DNA from: Vibrio fluminensis
GTDB taxonomy: Bacteria > Pseudomonadota > Gammaproteobacteria > Enterobacterales > Vibrionaceae
Length of the DNA stretch: 64,000 nucleotides
NCBI RefSeq assembly: GCF_015278125.1
Contig: NZ_JADILO010000001.1
Location: 434,001-498,000, forward strand
Direction of reading: 5' to 3'
Shown here one piece after another: positions 18,368-28,096 of this stretch. The notes beneath the pieces are model-generated. The model made no database searches. It saw only the letters and a list, made by a program, of their open reading frames with translations, and had not been told where the DNA came from. Numbering within the stretch: the stretch's first letter is position 1; each line of letters opens with the position of its first letter. The position numbers and the translations under genes are program-made.

Positions 18368-19570
18368 TTAGATATTAATAAAGCCAGCATCAACAGCCGT
18401 ATTGACTTCTGCTTCGTAATCCACGCCTTCAACGCCGAAACCAAACAGTTTCAAGAACTCTTCCTTATACTCAACGTAGTCAGTTAGCTCTTTTAGGTTC
18501 TCAGTCGTAATTTGTGGCCAAAGCTCACGGCAGTGCTGCTGAATATCTTCGCGCAGTTCCCAGTCATCTAGGCGTAGACGATTTTGCTCGTCAACTTCCG
18601 CTGCGCTACCGTCTTCTTTGTATAGACGTTGGCTAAACATACGGAAAATCTGTTCCATACAGCCTTCATGAACGCCTTCTTCGCGCATCTTCTTAAATAC
18701 CATCGCAATGTACAACGGCATAACTGGAATCGCTGAGCTTGCTTGCGTTACTACTGACTTAAGTACAGCTACGTTCGCACTGCCGCCTTTTTCAGCCAGC
18801 TGCGCATTAAGTGCTGATGCTGCACGGTCTAAGTCCATCTTCGCTTTACCTAGTGCACCATCCCAGTAGATTGGCCAAGTTAGCTCTGTACCAATATAGC
18901 TGTATGCAACTGTCTTACAACCATCGGCTAGCACACCAGCATCTGCAAGCGCGTTAACCCAAAGTTCCCAGTCTTCACCGCCCATAACGGTCACAGTGTC
19001 TTTGATCTCTTCTTCGGTCGCTGGTTCAACACTTGCTTCGATGATGACATCTTTGTTGGTGTCTACTGCTGTTGAAGTGTATGTTTGACCGATAGGTTTT
19101 AGCGCAGAACGAATAAGTTCGCCCGACTCTGGCATCTTACGCACTGGAGAAGCCAATGAGTAAACCACCATGTCTACTTGACCTAGATCTTGCTTAATTA
19201 GGTCAATCGCTTTTTGTTTTGCTTCATTAGAGAAAGCATCGCCATTTAGGCTTTTTGCATACAGACCTGCTTCGCCAGCTAGCTTATCAAAAGCAGCCGC
19301 GTTGTAGAAACCTGCTGTTCCCGGCTTCTTCTCAGTGCCTTCTTTCTCGAAGAAAACACCGATGGTTGATGCACCGCCGCCGAATGCAGCCGCGATACGA
19401 GAAGATAGACCGTAGCCACTTGAAGAACCAATAACAAGTACACGCTTAGGTGCGTTTTTGATTGGACCTTGTGCTTTGGTGTAAGCAATTTGTTCTTTTA
19501 CGTTAGCTTCACAACCCACTGGGTGTGTTGTGGTACAGATAAATCCACGAATTCTAGGTTTGATGATCAT
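18368..19570 (-). CDS. fabV: Enoyl-ACP/trans-2-enoyl-CoA reductase FabV
   Basis: FabV is the NADH-dependent enoyl reductase of Vibrio fatty-acid elongation, the triclosan-resistant alternative to FabI. The protein is 400 aa from the ATG at 19570, beginning [20 protein letters not shown]. It shows the nucleotide-binding [18 protein letters not shown] and the catalytic Tyr-x8-Lys in [10 protein letters not shown] near residue 235. A TTG two codons upstream is an alternative start of little consequence. The gene is convergent with the RTX gene and lies downstream of fadE, separated by a terminator, so it likely has its own promoter in the ~190-nt gap. Confidence 0.96.
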   Translation of the reverse strand: MIIKPRIRGFICTTTHPVGCEANVKEQIAYTKAQGPIKNAPKRVLVIGSSSGYGLSSRIAAAFGGGASTIGVFFEKEGTEKKPGTAGFYNAAAFDKLAGEAGLYAKSLNGDAFSNEAKQKAIDLIKQDLGQVDMVVYSLASPVRKMPESGELIRSALKPIGQTYTSTAVDTNKDVIIEASVEPATEEEIKDTVTVMGGEDWELWVNALADAGVLADGCKTVAYSYIGTELTWPIYWDGALGKAKMDLDRAASALNAQLAEKGGSANVAVLKSVVTQASSAIPVMPLYIAMVFKKMREEGVHEGCMEQIFRMFSQRLYKEDGSAAEVDEQNRLRLDDWELREDIQQHCRELWPQITTENLKELTDYVEYKEEFLKLFGFGVEGVDYEAEVNTAVDAGFINI

Positions 19571-19714
19571 ATTCAACTTCCTTTAAAAAACTTGGCTAGG
19601 ATAAAAGGTTCAAGGCCAAATCTCACCAAATTTCTTGCAAATTCACTGCTAAATGCAAGTGGTTGGAGCTGTTTCAAGCAAAAAAGGGGCACAAACGAGC
19701 CTATCCAACACCAA

Positions 19715-19740
19715 ACAAGGCTCCTAAATCGGAGCCTTGT
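19715..19740 (-). terminator. Terminator after fadE
   Basis: A perfect 10-bp stem ACAAGGCTCC / GGAGCCTTGT (19715-19724, 19731-19740) lies 26 nt past the fadE stop. The minus-strand T-run after it (TTTGG) is short. Confidence 0.7.
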
Positions 19741-19766
19741 TAATTAGCTGGAAATTTGAGAATCGA

Positions 19767-22052
19767 CTACGCGACACTGTTTAGCTTTGGTTTTCGCACG
19801 TCATCATGCGTTCTTACTTCAGAAAAATCATGACTAAAGTGGTCAACTTGAATCGCTTTGTAACGTAGCTTCTCTGCCGCCAATACTTGTTCGATTTCTT
19901 GATCACTAAGCACGCCCGCTTCTTTAGCCTGAGCCAATCGGTCTGCCAGTAAACCTTTACGTGCCACTTTACCTTCGCGCGCAGCAGTGATCAGTTTGCG
20001 CTCAATCGCTTTTACTCCGTACATGGCTAAGAAAGCATTTTCCATCAAGCCCACATTATCATCCTCTTGCTCACCAATGTAGCAAAGGTGAGTTAGACGA
20101 TCGCGATGTGCGCCCGGCGTCATTAAGCTTTCTGCTAGCTTGACCGCAAGATCATCACTTGGTTTTTCAAAGCGGTTGCCTAGTGGGAAAATAAGAGTTT
20201 TCAGTAAACGTCCCACCGATTTTTGTGGGTAGTTACTAAATGCTTCTTTAAGTGATTTAGCCGCATGATACAAACAGTGTTGCAGCGCATAATGAACGTA
20301 ATTTAGATCTTCTTGGTGACGTCCATCATCCTCGTACTTTTTCAGTGCGGCTGAACCCATGTATAGATAAGCCAACGCATCACCTAAACGCGCCGAGATC
20401 ATCTCTTTACGTTTTAGTTCGCCACCTAAGGTCAACATAGCAAAGTCAGCACTCACGGCTAATGCTCGGCTCATACGGGTTAAGTCTCGATAGTACACTT
20501 GCGTTGGACCACTAACACTTGCTTTGACAAATCGAGAACCAGTGAGTGCAGCACCAAATGCTCCAAAGGTATTCTTAGTAGCGTGACCAATGTGCTTAAA
20601 CAGCAACTTATCGAAATCTTCTGCCGCTTGGTCTTGATCTGGGTTAGCGGCGGCTTCCATTTCTTGCAAAACGTATGGGTGACAGCGGGTTGCACCTTGT
20701 CCGAAGATCATCAAGTTACGCGTCAGGATATTGGCCCCCTCTACCGTAATCGCGACCGGAATACCAAGATAATGCTTCGCCAGATAGTTCATAGGACCAT
20801 CTTGGATTGCGCGACCCGCATGAATGTCCATCGAATCATTTAAAATGGTACGTGCCATCTCCGTCATATGGTACTTGGCAATTGCCGTGACAATGCCCGG
20901 TTTTTCTTTCATATCCAGAGACGTGGTAGTCAATGTTCGCGTCGCTTCAAGGAGATAAGTCAAACCGCCAATGCGACCTAGCGCCTCAGCAACCCCTTCA
21001 AACTTACCAATCGACATACCAAATTGCTTACGAACATAAGCATAAGCACCCGTAGTACGGGACGTTAGATGACCGATAGCGGTCCCCAATGCAGGTAAAG
21101 AGATACCGCGCCCAGCTGATAGACATTCCACCAGCATACGCCAACCTTTACCAGCGTATTCCTGACCGCCAATAAGCCAATCTAAAGGAATGAAAACATC
21201 TTTACCACGCGTTGGACCATTCATAAACGCCGAGCCAAGTGGATCATGACGCTCACCGATTTCGACACCTGGGTGATCCGCAGGGATCAGCGCACAACTA
21301 ATACCAATATCTTCTTTATTGCCCAATAAACCGTCAGGATCTTTCATCTTAAACGCCAGACCAAGCACTGTCGCAACGGGCGCTAGCGTGATGTATCTCT
21401 TATTCCATGACACACGAATACCAAGAACTTCCTCACCTTGGTGCTCGCCCATACACACAACACCTTCATCAGGAATGCCACCAGCATCAGAACCCGCTTC
21501 AGGACCTGTCAAAGCAAAACATGGAATGTCTGTCCCATCCGCGAGGCGAGGTAACCAGTAATCTTTCTGCTCTTGTGTACCATAATGGGAAAGTAGCTCA
21601 CCAGGGCCTAGTGAGTTAGGTACCATGACTGTGACTGCTGCACTAATACTGCGAGTTGCAATACGAGATACTATGGTCGAGTTTGCTAATGCAGAAAACT
21701 CCAAACCGCCAAAATGTTTGGAAATGATCAATGAGAAGAAACGCTCTTTACGTAAGTATTGCCAAACTTCCTCTGGAAGATCGCGATCATCTTTGTTGAT
21801 TTGTTGATCATCTAACATTGCCAGCAAAGTTTCGAGCTGATTGTCCATAAAGGACTGCTCTTCAGCAGTTAGTGCAGGTTTAGGATATTGGTGCAAAGTC
21901 TTAAAGTCAGGACGACCAGAAAACAACTCCCCATCCCACCAGACACTCCCCGCCTCCATCGCTTCTCGCTCTGTTTCTGATAGCGGTGGTAACACTTTTT
22001 TAAACATTTTGAAAGCAGGGTCACTGACCCATTTTCTTCGTAGAGAGCTCAT
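19767..22052 (-). CDS. fadE: Acyl-CoA dehydrogenase FadE
   Basis: FadE performs the first, FAD-dependent step of fatty-acid beta-oxidation. The 761-aa product has the long FadE layout: an N-terminal extension, then the acyl-CoA dehydrogenase fold (CFALTGPEAGSDAG near residue 175 for FAD and substrate binding) and a C-terminal domain specific to FadE. It is slightly shorter than the E. coli protein (814 aa), which carries N-terminal membrane segments absent here. It lies 72 nt downstream of the PsrA-like regulator gene on the same strand and probably shares its transcript or operator. Start MSSLRRKW at 22052 has GGAACTGG about 7 nt upstream. Confidence 0.93.
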   Translation of the reverse strand: MSSLRRKWVSDPAFKMFKKVLPPLSETEREAMEAGSVWWDGELFSGRPDFKTLHQYPKPALTAEEQSFMDNQLETLLAMLDDQQINKDDRDLPEEVWQYLRKERFFSLIISKHFGGLEFSALANSTIVSRIATRSISAAVTVMVPNSLGPGELLSHYGTQEQKDYWLPRLADGTDIPCFALTGPEAGSDAGGIPDEGVVCMGEHQGEEVLGIRVSWNKRYITLAPVATVLGLAFKMKDPDGLLGNKEDIGISCALIPADHPGVEIGERHDPLGSAFMNGPTRGKDVFIPLDWLIGGQEYAGKGWRMLVECLSAGRGISLPALGTAIGHLTSRTTGAYAYVRKQFGMSIGKFEGVAEALGRIGGLTYLLEATRTLTTTSLDMKEKPGIVTAIAKYHMTEMARTILNDSMDIHAGRAIQDGPMNYLAKHYLGIPVAITVEGANILTRNLMIFGQGATRCHPYVLQEMEAAANPDQDQAAEDFDKLLFKHIGHATKNTFGAFGAALTGSRFVKASVSGPTQVYYRDLTRMSRALAVSADFAMLTLGGELKRKEMISARLGDALAYLYMGSAALKKYEDDGRHQEDLNYVHYALQHCLYHAAKSLKEAFSNYPQKSVGRLLKTLIFPLGNRFEKPSDDLAVKLAESLMTPGAHRDRLTHLCYIGEQEDDNVGLMENAFLAMYGVKAIERKLITAAREGKVARKGLLADRLAQAKEAGVLSDQEIEQVLAAEKLRYKAIQVDHFSHDFSEVRTHDDVRKPKLNSVA

Positions 22053-22124
22053 AACCAGTTCCTTTTGTTCACGGTTTCTATATTGGATCCAATCGTCGTT
22101 GGAAAATTGTAGTTATATTTTTGG

Positions 22125-22751
22125 TTACTCTGCTGATACACCAGCAGCAAGATATGGAATCAGTTGATCTAATACACACTGCGCATCCACTTTTTTGCCG
22201 TAATCATTGAAGGCAATCTCGGACAGTGCCTGGCTCGAAGCCATCGTGAAAACACAAGTACCAAGTGTGAAGTGTAATCGCCAGAAAACCTCCTCTCGGC
22301 TAAGCGTTGGGTTCGCTTTCATCACAGAATCAACAAACAGAATCAATGTTTCCTGATAGCGGGTTGTGATGAACCAGCGCAAATGTCCTTGCACATCGGT
22401 ATATCCTCTACCGAGCAGTAACATAAATCGACTGGTCCCATTGGGACGCACATGATTAAGCGACATAAAGGGATCTCGAACCGCCTCGAAAACTTGCTTC
22501 ATCGTGTAATCATTATTGAGATTTAAAGTAATAAGTGCATCGGAAACTGCGGGCATAAAAGCTTCGAGATATCGGTCAAGGACAGCCCGAACTAGCGTCT
22601 TTTTATCGCCAAAGTGATAATTCACCGAAGCGAGATTCACGCCTGCCTTACTGGTTATCGTGCGCAGAGACGTGTCTTTGAACCCATGCTCAGCAAACAA
22701 AGCTTCCGCAACATCTAGAATCTTCTCTTTCGTCTTATGCCTTGCACTCAT
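22125..22751 (-). CDS. psrA: TetR family fatty-acid regulator, PsrA-like
   Basis: A 208-aa TetR-family repressor. The N-terminal helix-turn-helix domain (about residues 5-50) includes EKILDVAEALFAEHGF and LASVNYHFGDKKTLVRAVLD, followed by a ligand-binding domain of the PsrA type. PsrA proteins sense long-chain acyl groups and control fadE-type genes; the adjacent fadE supports that role. I start at the ATG at 22751 (MSARHKTKEK), since the longer frame to 22811 runs through the promoter and a PsrA-operator-like palindrome. Spacing to fadE is 72 nt on the same strand, so both could be autoregulated together. Confidence 0.83.
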   Translation of the reverse strand: MSARHKTKEKILDVAEALFAEHGFKDTSLRTITSKAGVNLASVNYHFGDKKTLVRAVLDRYLEAFMPAVSDALITLNLNNDYTMKQVFEAVRDPFMSLNHVRPNGTSRFMLLLGRGYTDVQGHLRWFITTRYQETLILFVDSVMKANPTLSREEVFWRLHFTLGTCVFTMASSQALSEIAFNDYGKKVDAQCVLDQLIPYLAAGVSAE

Positions 22752-22767
22752 TTCAATCACCTGTATT

Positions 22768-22780
22768 AAACGCTTGTTTG
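22768..22780. promoter_or_regulatory. PsrA-operator-like palindrome
   Basis: AAAC-GCTT-GTTTG matches the reported PsrA motif (G/C)AAAC-N2-4-GTTT(G/C) except for the left flanking base. It sits 17 nt upstream of the psrA start codon, where it could mediate autoregulation. Confidence 0.5.
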
Positions 22781-22869
22781 AAAATATACATTCAACAAAC
22801 ATCATTAACAACAGAGTAACATCACATTTTCAAACTTGGACAAACTCAGAGTGGGTGTCTAAATGGTAA

Positions 22870-23082
22870 GAGGTTGAAATAGAAGATAATTAAAAAAAAT
22901 TAAATTTTTGGGGAACTGAATGCAAAACGGTGAGTCTCAATAAGTGTAGATAGGATATAGCTGAATGTTTACTGGCCGTCGACTTTACCGAATTACTTCT
23001 TTATCTACACTGCTTTTTCCAAATTAACTCCTGCTAAATTAATTTGTATCAGCCCAGCGCAACTTGCTCTGGGCATTTTTTT
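22870..23082 (+). ncRNA. Possible small RNA ending in a strong terminator
   Basis: The stem GCCCAG / CTGGGC (23052-23057, 23069-23074) followed by ATTTTTTT is a clear plus-strand terminator, yet no plus-strand gene lies upstream: psrA and the gtrA-like gene both run leftward. The upstream 150-200 nt are non-coding, with TAGATA and TATAGC as candidate -10 elements near 22950-22965. The simplest reading is a small RNA transcribed rightward. The 5' end is a guess. Confidence 0.4.
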
Positions 23083-23111
23083 GCGTTTTTTATCTGACTA
23101 GGGACCAATCT

Positions 23112-23564
23112 CTACTGGTGTGAATGGAAAACCCAGAGACTACTGAGTATAAAGTTACTCACCATTCCGAGTAATATGCCCAGTACCAAAGCTAAGTACG
23201 GAATCGCGCCATCATTTCCAAACAGCGTCAAAATCAACTTAAAAGTGATGAAATTAGGGATCGCAGAAACCGATGCGCTCAACATAAACTTACCCCACTC
23301 AACCACTAAGAGTAGTCGTGGTTGAACATACCGCTTGCGGCTATAGTTCAAAAAGGTAAAGCTTCGATTCCCCACCCATGTCACTGTTGCTGCGCATATA
23401 AATGCGACTAAGCGAGCCTGCAACATAGGCAAAGCAAGCCACTTTAAGCAAAGAGTAAAAACTAGGGCGTCGGCAACAAAGCCCACGCCCCCAACCAGTG
23501 CAAATCTACACAACTTGCTGTCTAAGAGATGTCGCATATCGTGGTCTAAGATGCCGGACTGCAA
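23112..23564 (-). CDS. GtrA-like membrane protein (lipid-linked sugar flippase type)
   Basis: A 150-aa protein with four predicted membrane helices, typical of the GtrA family, thought to flip undecaprenyl-phosphate-linked sugars. Visible family features are FALVGGVGFVADALVF near residue 20 and a central TVTWVGNRSFTF. It overlaps the end of the GT39 gene by 19 nt if started at 23564; an ATG at 23537 is also possible and would leave no large overlap. It is the last gene of a three-gene leftward operon with a GT2 and a GT39 glycosyltransferase. The set resembles the GtrA/GtrB/Gtr scheme used for O-antigen or surface glycan decoration. Confidence 0.82.
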   Translation of the reverse strand: MQSGILDHDMRHLLDSKLCRFALVGGVGFVADALVFTLCLKWLALPMLQARLVAFICAATVTWVGNRSFTFLNYSRKRYVQPRLLLVVEWGKFMLSASVSAIPNFITFKLILTLFGNDGAIPYLALVLGILLGMVSNFILSSLWVFHSHQ

Positions 23565-24949
23565 CGATAGAGAGTACGTTTACTTTTAGCGGTATACTCA
23601 ACGACACAACTTAATGCCTGCTTCTCCACCAGCTCTGCAACCTGCTTTTTCTTACCGATCAGCTGGAAACGAGGCATTGTGAGGGGCTCAACATTCTCAC
23701 TTAACTTCAAAGCTTTACCGTGACTATAAAACTGACCAGAGAAAGGTCTCTTGCCGACATAAAACGTTGGTAGTGACGGATCGGCCTTATCAAAAATGAT
23801 CTTGTCACTTTTTTTGTTACCAACGCCCAAATTAGTCACAATAACCGCAATAACGAGTAGCACCGGAATTATGCCCGCGGTCACTTTAAACCATTTTGGA
23901 TCATAATCGATGTCCGACAGCAGAACTGCAATCAACACGGCAAGTGCAGGGACACCAGGTAAAACATACGCAGGTAAAATGTTGCCAGATAACGTAAACA
24001 AAACCATTGGCGACAACATCCAGCACAGTAAGAAACTTAAAATGCCTGTCTGTTTAAAACGCTCACTAGATACAAGCTTACGTTTCTTCCACAGCAACAC
24101 TGGCAACACAATTGACCAAGGAGCGGCAGAATAGAGCCAGAATAACCAAATCATCCCTCGAGGTTCATCGTGGGCGCTGCCGTATAAATCCCCTTCCCAA
24201 CCACTCACTAGAAAGCGCTTAAAATGCTCACCAACTATAAAGTAATCAATAAAACCAGGTGTTGCTTGCTCTGCCATCACATACCAAGGTAAAGCAATCA
24301 GCAGCATTAAACAGCTTCCAGAAACGAGAGGAAAGCGCTGCCACAATGCCTTAATCCCGCCAACCACACCATGTTGAATAATGAGCCAGGGCACAACGGC
24401 AAGTCCCATCAAGACAATAACTAATGGGCCTTTCGCCAATAGACCTATCGCTAAACCAACAAAAGCAACATAGCCCCAAAGCCGAGTGCCTTGCCAACAA
24501 CGATAAAACCCGACCATCGCCAGCGCTAATCCCAAAGTCAATGCCATATCCGTCATCACTGCGCCAGCAGAGATTGCGAAAATGCCACAAGTAGCCAACA
24601 CCACTGACGTTAGTAGTCCACTGAATTCCAATTTTCGAGCAAAACTTGCCATCAATACAATAATGACAATACCGGCTAGCCAATGCGGAAATCGAACGGC
24701 AAATTCATTGATACCAAATGCCTCAATTCCCCCTGCACTCATCCACGTGAACAGGGGTGGTTTTCCCCAAAACGGCACACCATAATCGAACTGCGGCGTG
24801 AGCCAGTTACCTGTTTCTGTCATGATGCGCGCCATTTCGCCATAGCGAGCCTCAGTCGTGTCCATAAGAGGATACGCCCCTAACGAAATCAATCGAATCA
24901 GTAAGACGGAGCCAAGAATTGCCCATAAATGCACTCGATTAAAACTCAC
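23546..24949 (-). CDS. GT39/ArnT-like membrane glycosyltransferase
   Basis: A 467-aa polytopic membrane protein of the dolichyl-phosphate-mannose/ArnT type, which transfers a sugar from a polyprenyl-phosphate donor to a periplasmic acceptor. The first periplasmic loop holds the family motif DTTEARYGEMARIM (acidic residues near positions 30-35), followed by PFWGKPPLFTW. About eleven to twelve hydrophobic segments follow, ending in a small soluble C-terminal domain. ArnT adds aminoarabinose to lipid A; here there are no arn biosynthesis genes nearby, so the sugar and acceptor are unknown. It overlaps the GT2 gene by 4 nt (ATGA type). Confidence 0.87.
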   Translation of the reverse strand: MSFNRVHLWAILGSVLLIRLISLGAYPLMDTTEARYGEMARIMTETGNWLTPQFDYGVPFWGKPPLFTWMSAGGIEAFGINEFAVRFPHWLAGIVIIVLMASFARKLEFSGLLTSVVLATCGIFAISAGAVMTDMALTLGLALAMVGFYRCWQGTRLWGYVAFVGLAIGLLAKGPLVIVLMGLAVVPWLIIQHGVVGGIKALWQRFPLVSGSCLMLLIALPWYVMAEQATPGFIDYFIVGEHFKRFLVSGWEGDLYGSAHDEPRGMIWLFWLYSAAPWSIVLPVLLWKKRKLVSSERFKQTGILSFLLCWMLSPMVLFTLSGNILPAYVLPGVPALAVLIAVLLSDIDYDPKWFKVTAGIIPVLLVIAVIVTNLGVGNKKSDKIIFDKADPSLPTFYVGKRPFSGQFYSHGKALKLSENVEPLTMPRFQLIGKKKQVAELVEKQALSCVVEYTAKSKRTLYRCSPAS

Positions 24950-25953
24950 GCGCGCTTCTCCACATTATTATCAAAAATCATTACGGCTGGTTTTTCTTTC
25001 ACTGAATCGACCAAAAATAGCGGACGCTGTTTAGACTCGATAAAAATCCGTCCGATATACTCACCCAACACACCGATTGACAGTAGTTGAATCCCGCCAA
25101 GCGCTAACTGCACCACCATCATCGATGGATAGCCTGTGACATCATTACCCCAAAGTAAGGTCTGAGCGACAATCACTAAACCGTAAATAAAAGCGCCACT
25201 CGCTATCAGTGCACCGCATACTGTGGCAAGGCGTAATGGTCGAATCGAGAAAGAAGTGATGCCATCGACAGCAAGACCAATCAGCTTGAAGTAATTCCAT
25301 TTTGTTTCGCCACTAAAGCGTGCATCACGATCAAATTGCATAGTGTATTGCTTGAAACCTGGCCATGAAAAAATCCCTTTCATATAGCGATTTCTCTCAG
25401 GCATGCTATTGATTTGCTCAACAACTCGACGACTTAGCAGACGAAAATCACCGACATTTTCAGGAATTGACGACTTGGCCAGATGATTTAACAGGCGATA
25501 AAACACGGCGGCAGATTGACGCTTAAACCAAGTTTCACCATGGCGCTCTTTACGCTGCATATTCACTACATCGTAACCTTCACGCCATTTAGCCAGCATT
25601 TGTGGAATAAGCTCAGGTGGGTCTTGCAAGTCGGCATCGATCAAAATTACCGCTTCACCACGGCTATACTCTAGCCCTGCACTCATTGCCGACTCTTTAC
25701 CAAAGTTACGACTTAATGAAATGCTACGTACAATGCTGCTGGTCGAACGAAAACCCTCAACGATTTGTAAGCTTTCATCACTACTGCCATCATTCACATA
25801 GATAATTTCGCAACGTTCCGGCATGCCATCGAGTACATTCGATAAGCGCGAATGAAGTGTTGGGAGTACTTCTGCTTCATTAAAATAAGGAACGATGACT
25901 GATAAAGTAATCGCCGATTCATATCGTCTTTGAGTGATTGAAATTAAATCCAT
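24946..25953 (-). CDS. GT2 polyprenyl-phosphate glycosyltransferase (GtrB/ArnC-like)
   Basis: A 335-aa glycosyltransferase of family GT2. The catalytic domain (residues ~15-230) has VIVPYFNEAEVLP, the nucleotide-binding VNDGSSDESL and the DXD-like LIDADLQDPPEL. Two C-terminal membrane helices (about 245-310) include the LGEYIGRIFIESKQRP signature typical of GtrB and YkcC proteins. Such enzymes charge undecaprenyl phosphate with a sugar from a nucleotide donor at the inner face of the membrane. It is the first gene of the operon and diverges from a two-component regulator gene 152 nt away. Confidence 0.92.
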   Translation of the reverse strand: MDLISITQRRYESAITLSVIVPYFNEAEVLPTLHSRLSNVLDGMPERCEIIYVNDGSSDESLQIVEGFRSTSSIVRSISLSRNFGKESAMSAGLEYSRGEAVILIDADLQDPPELIPQMLAKWREGYDVVNMQRKERHGETWFKRQSAAVFYRLLNHLAKSSIPENVGDFRLLSRRVVEQINSMPERNRYMKGIFSWPGFKQYTMQFDRDARFSGETKWNYFKLIGLAVDGITSFSIRPLRLATVCGALIASGAFIYGLVIVAQTLLWGNDVTGYPSMMVVQLALGGIQLLSIGVLGEYIGRIFIESKQRPLFLVDSVKEKPAVMIFDNNVEKRA

Positions 25954-26105
25954 AACGCCGCCATCATTAATTAGCTGTTATTAAAGTGCCTCTATGCCAC
26001 TAATCTATGTCACGGTATGTGGAAAGAATGTTATTGACGTTTTTTTCACATCGAATTTGATGTTATATAGTGGACGTCAAAACTCGATTTCCTTTGGTAC
26101 AACGC

Positions 26106-26783
26106 ATGCACAAAATATTACTCGTAGAAGACAACCGTGAAGTCGCAGGGATCCTGTTTGATTATTTCGAATGCTTAGAAATGGAACTAGATTACGCCGA
26201 CAATGGTGAGCTAGGGCTACAGCTCGCTTTAGAAGGCAATTTTGACATGATTATTCTCGATTTAATGCTGCCGAGAATGGATGGTTTAACTGTATGTAAT
26301 AAACTTCGCGAAGCCGGTAATACTACGCCAGTGTTAATGCTCACCGCGTTAGATAATCGCGATGATATGCTAGCAGGTTTTAGTCATGGTGCTGACGATT
26401 ACCTAACTAAACCCTTTGATCTCGAAATCCTTGAAGCGCGCATGCACGCATTAATTAAACGCTACCGTGGCACTATTGCAGCGACCAAGCTGACTGTCGG
26501 ACCAATCACTATCGACCAAAAAACGCGCAAAGCATACCGAGATGATAAGTTATTAGCCCTTAACCCCACCACTTACACTATTTTAGAAATGTTGTGTGCA
26601 CGCGCGCCTGAAGTGGTTACTCGCCGGGACATCGCGGAGAAGCTGTGGGACGAAGCGGAACCCAATAATGATGTACTTCGCAGCCATATTTATCAATTAC
26701 GCGGACAATTAGACAAGCCATTTGAGCAACAGCTTTTAGTCACCATCCCTAAAATCGGCTTCCGCTTAGAGATAAACCCATGA
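26106..26783 (+). CDS. OmpR/PhoB family response regulator
   Basis: A 225-aa regulator with a receiver domain (residues 1-115) and a winged-helix DNA-binding domain (about 130-222). The phosphoacceptor is Asp52 in IILDLMLPRMDG, the acidic pair is E8/D9, and the conserved lysine is in YLTKPF near 102. I start at the ATG at 26106 (MHKILLVEDN); a GTG 12 codons upstream is in frame but adds an atypical tail. The sensor kinase gene overlaps its stop (ATGA). It diverges from the Gtr-like glycosylation operon, so that operon is a plausible target. Confidence 0.92.
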   Translation: MHKILLVEDNREVAGILFDYFECLEMELDYADNGELGLQLALEGNFDMIILDLMLPRMDGLTVCNKLREAGNTTPVLMLTALDNRDDMLAGFSHGADDYLTKPFDLEILEARMHALIKRYRGTIAATKLTVGPITIDQKTRKAYRDDKLLALNPTTYTILEMLCARAPEVVTRRDIAEKLWDEAEPNNDVLRSHIYQLRGQLDKPFEQQLLVTIPKIGFRLEINP

Positions 26784-28063
26784 AACGTATCTTGCGCAGT
26801 ACGCAATCACTTACCTCAAGCCTAGCCGCCTTTTTCATTGGTATTTCAGTCATCATTGGCGTGATTGCCTTTACTGTTTTTGCACTCGCTATTCATTGGT
26901 CTGAAGATCGAATGGGTGAGAGACGAGCGTTACTGGATCGAGACATCGCGATAGAACGCTTTATCGCGGGTGAAAACGGTAAAATTAATATTGATGTGTT
27001 AACCGACGCCTATAACGACGTATCTTTGGTTCCAGAAGACTATCGCCAATTCCTTACTGACCATGAGAACTTCCTCGGTGAAATAGAACTCGATCATCTT
27101 GATGACTCGCGTATGGTCTACAAGGGGTCCTACAGTCACAAAGGAAAAAGCTACGATGTTATTTTGCTGTCACGCATCGATAATGTTGAGTTCGACCTTG
27201 ATGAAATTGTTTACTCTAGCCTAATAGTCGTGACAATTGTCTCTCTGCTAATGTTCATTTTTGGCACCGTTTTGTATCGCCTCTCAATTCGTCTAATTGA
27301 ACCTCTTAACGATATCGCTCAGCAGCTTGAAAGCCACTCAGGTGATAGTGAGAGCGAGTTTTCCATTTCAAAAGAGGCGGCAGAGGAGTTTCAAATTCTC
27401 ACTGAGCGTCTCAATCAATATCGAACAGATTTAAACTTGGCATTAAAACGAGAGCAAGCTTTTGCGCGTTATGCCAGCCACGAGCTTCGCACACCATTAA
27501 CCGTGGTAAAAGGTGCCAACAAGTTACTTGCTCGCAAAGAGCAAACTGAGTTTAACCAACGCCAAATCGAACGTATTGATGGTGCCACCAGCCAAATGAT
27601 CACTATGGTCGATGCCCTATTGGGTTTAGTTCGCTATGAAAGAAATGCAGATGATGTGCCACTTCGAGAAGTTACCCTGCAAGAACTTCAAACCATCGTG
27701 GCAGATAACAGTATGCAGGCAAGAGATAAGCAGTTAGACATAGAACTCAATACCGAGTCACTGCCAGCGCTAAAAGCCGCACCGGCCGTTTTAAACATGG
27801 TCATTGGTAACCTGATTCGCAACGCAATTGCTGCTACTGCAAAAGGAAAAATTACTATTGACGTCAATCAACAGCGAATCAGCATAACAGACCAAGGGGC
27901 GGGCTTAAAAAACACGCCTAATGCAGAAGGACACGGTTTAGGTCTATTGATTGTCGATGATTTAAGCCGTCGTTATGGCTGGCAGTTCCAATTAGCCAAT
28001 CATGCTCAAAAAGGCTGTGTGGCAACAATTACCTTTAACTCAGTGAGCATTAGTAAGGTATGA
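26780..28063 (+). CDS. Sensor histidine kinase
   Basis: A 427-aa membrane sensor kinase. Two membrane helices (about residues 15-40 and 150-175) bound a ~105-residue periplasmic domain rich in acidic residues. The H-box ASHELRTPLTVV has the phosphoacceptor His234. The N-box is MVIGNLIRNAIAA, followed by G-boxes DQGAGL and GHGLGLLIV. There is a HAMP-like linker after the second helix. The acidic periplasmic face would suit sensing of cations or cationic peptides as in PhoQ-type kinases, but that is inference. It is co-translated with the response regulator through an ATGA overlap. Confidence 0.9.
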   Translation: MKRILRSTQSLTSSLAAFFIGISVIIGVIAFTVFALAIHWSEDRMGERRALLDRDIAIERFIAGENGKINIDVLTDAYNDVSLVPEDYRQFLTDHENFLGEIELDHLDDSRMVYKGSYSHKGKSYDVILLSRIDNVEFDLDEIVYSSLIVVTIVSLLMFIFGTVLYRLSIRLIEPLNDIAQQLESHSGDSESEFSISKEAAEEFQILTERLNQYRTDLNLALKREQAFARYASHELRTPLTVVKGANKLLARKEQTEFNQRQIERIDGATSQMITMVDALLGLVRYERNADDVPLREVTLQELQTIVADNSMQARDKQLDIELNTESLPALKAAPAVLNMVIGNLIRNAIAATAKGKITIDVNQQRISITDQGAGLKNTPNAEGHGLGLLIVDDLSRRYGWQFQLANHAQKGCVATITFNSVSISKV

Positions 28064-28096
28064 TTTAGTCGTTTTCATTTTAAATGTAGTCAACGC

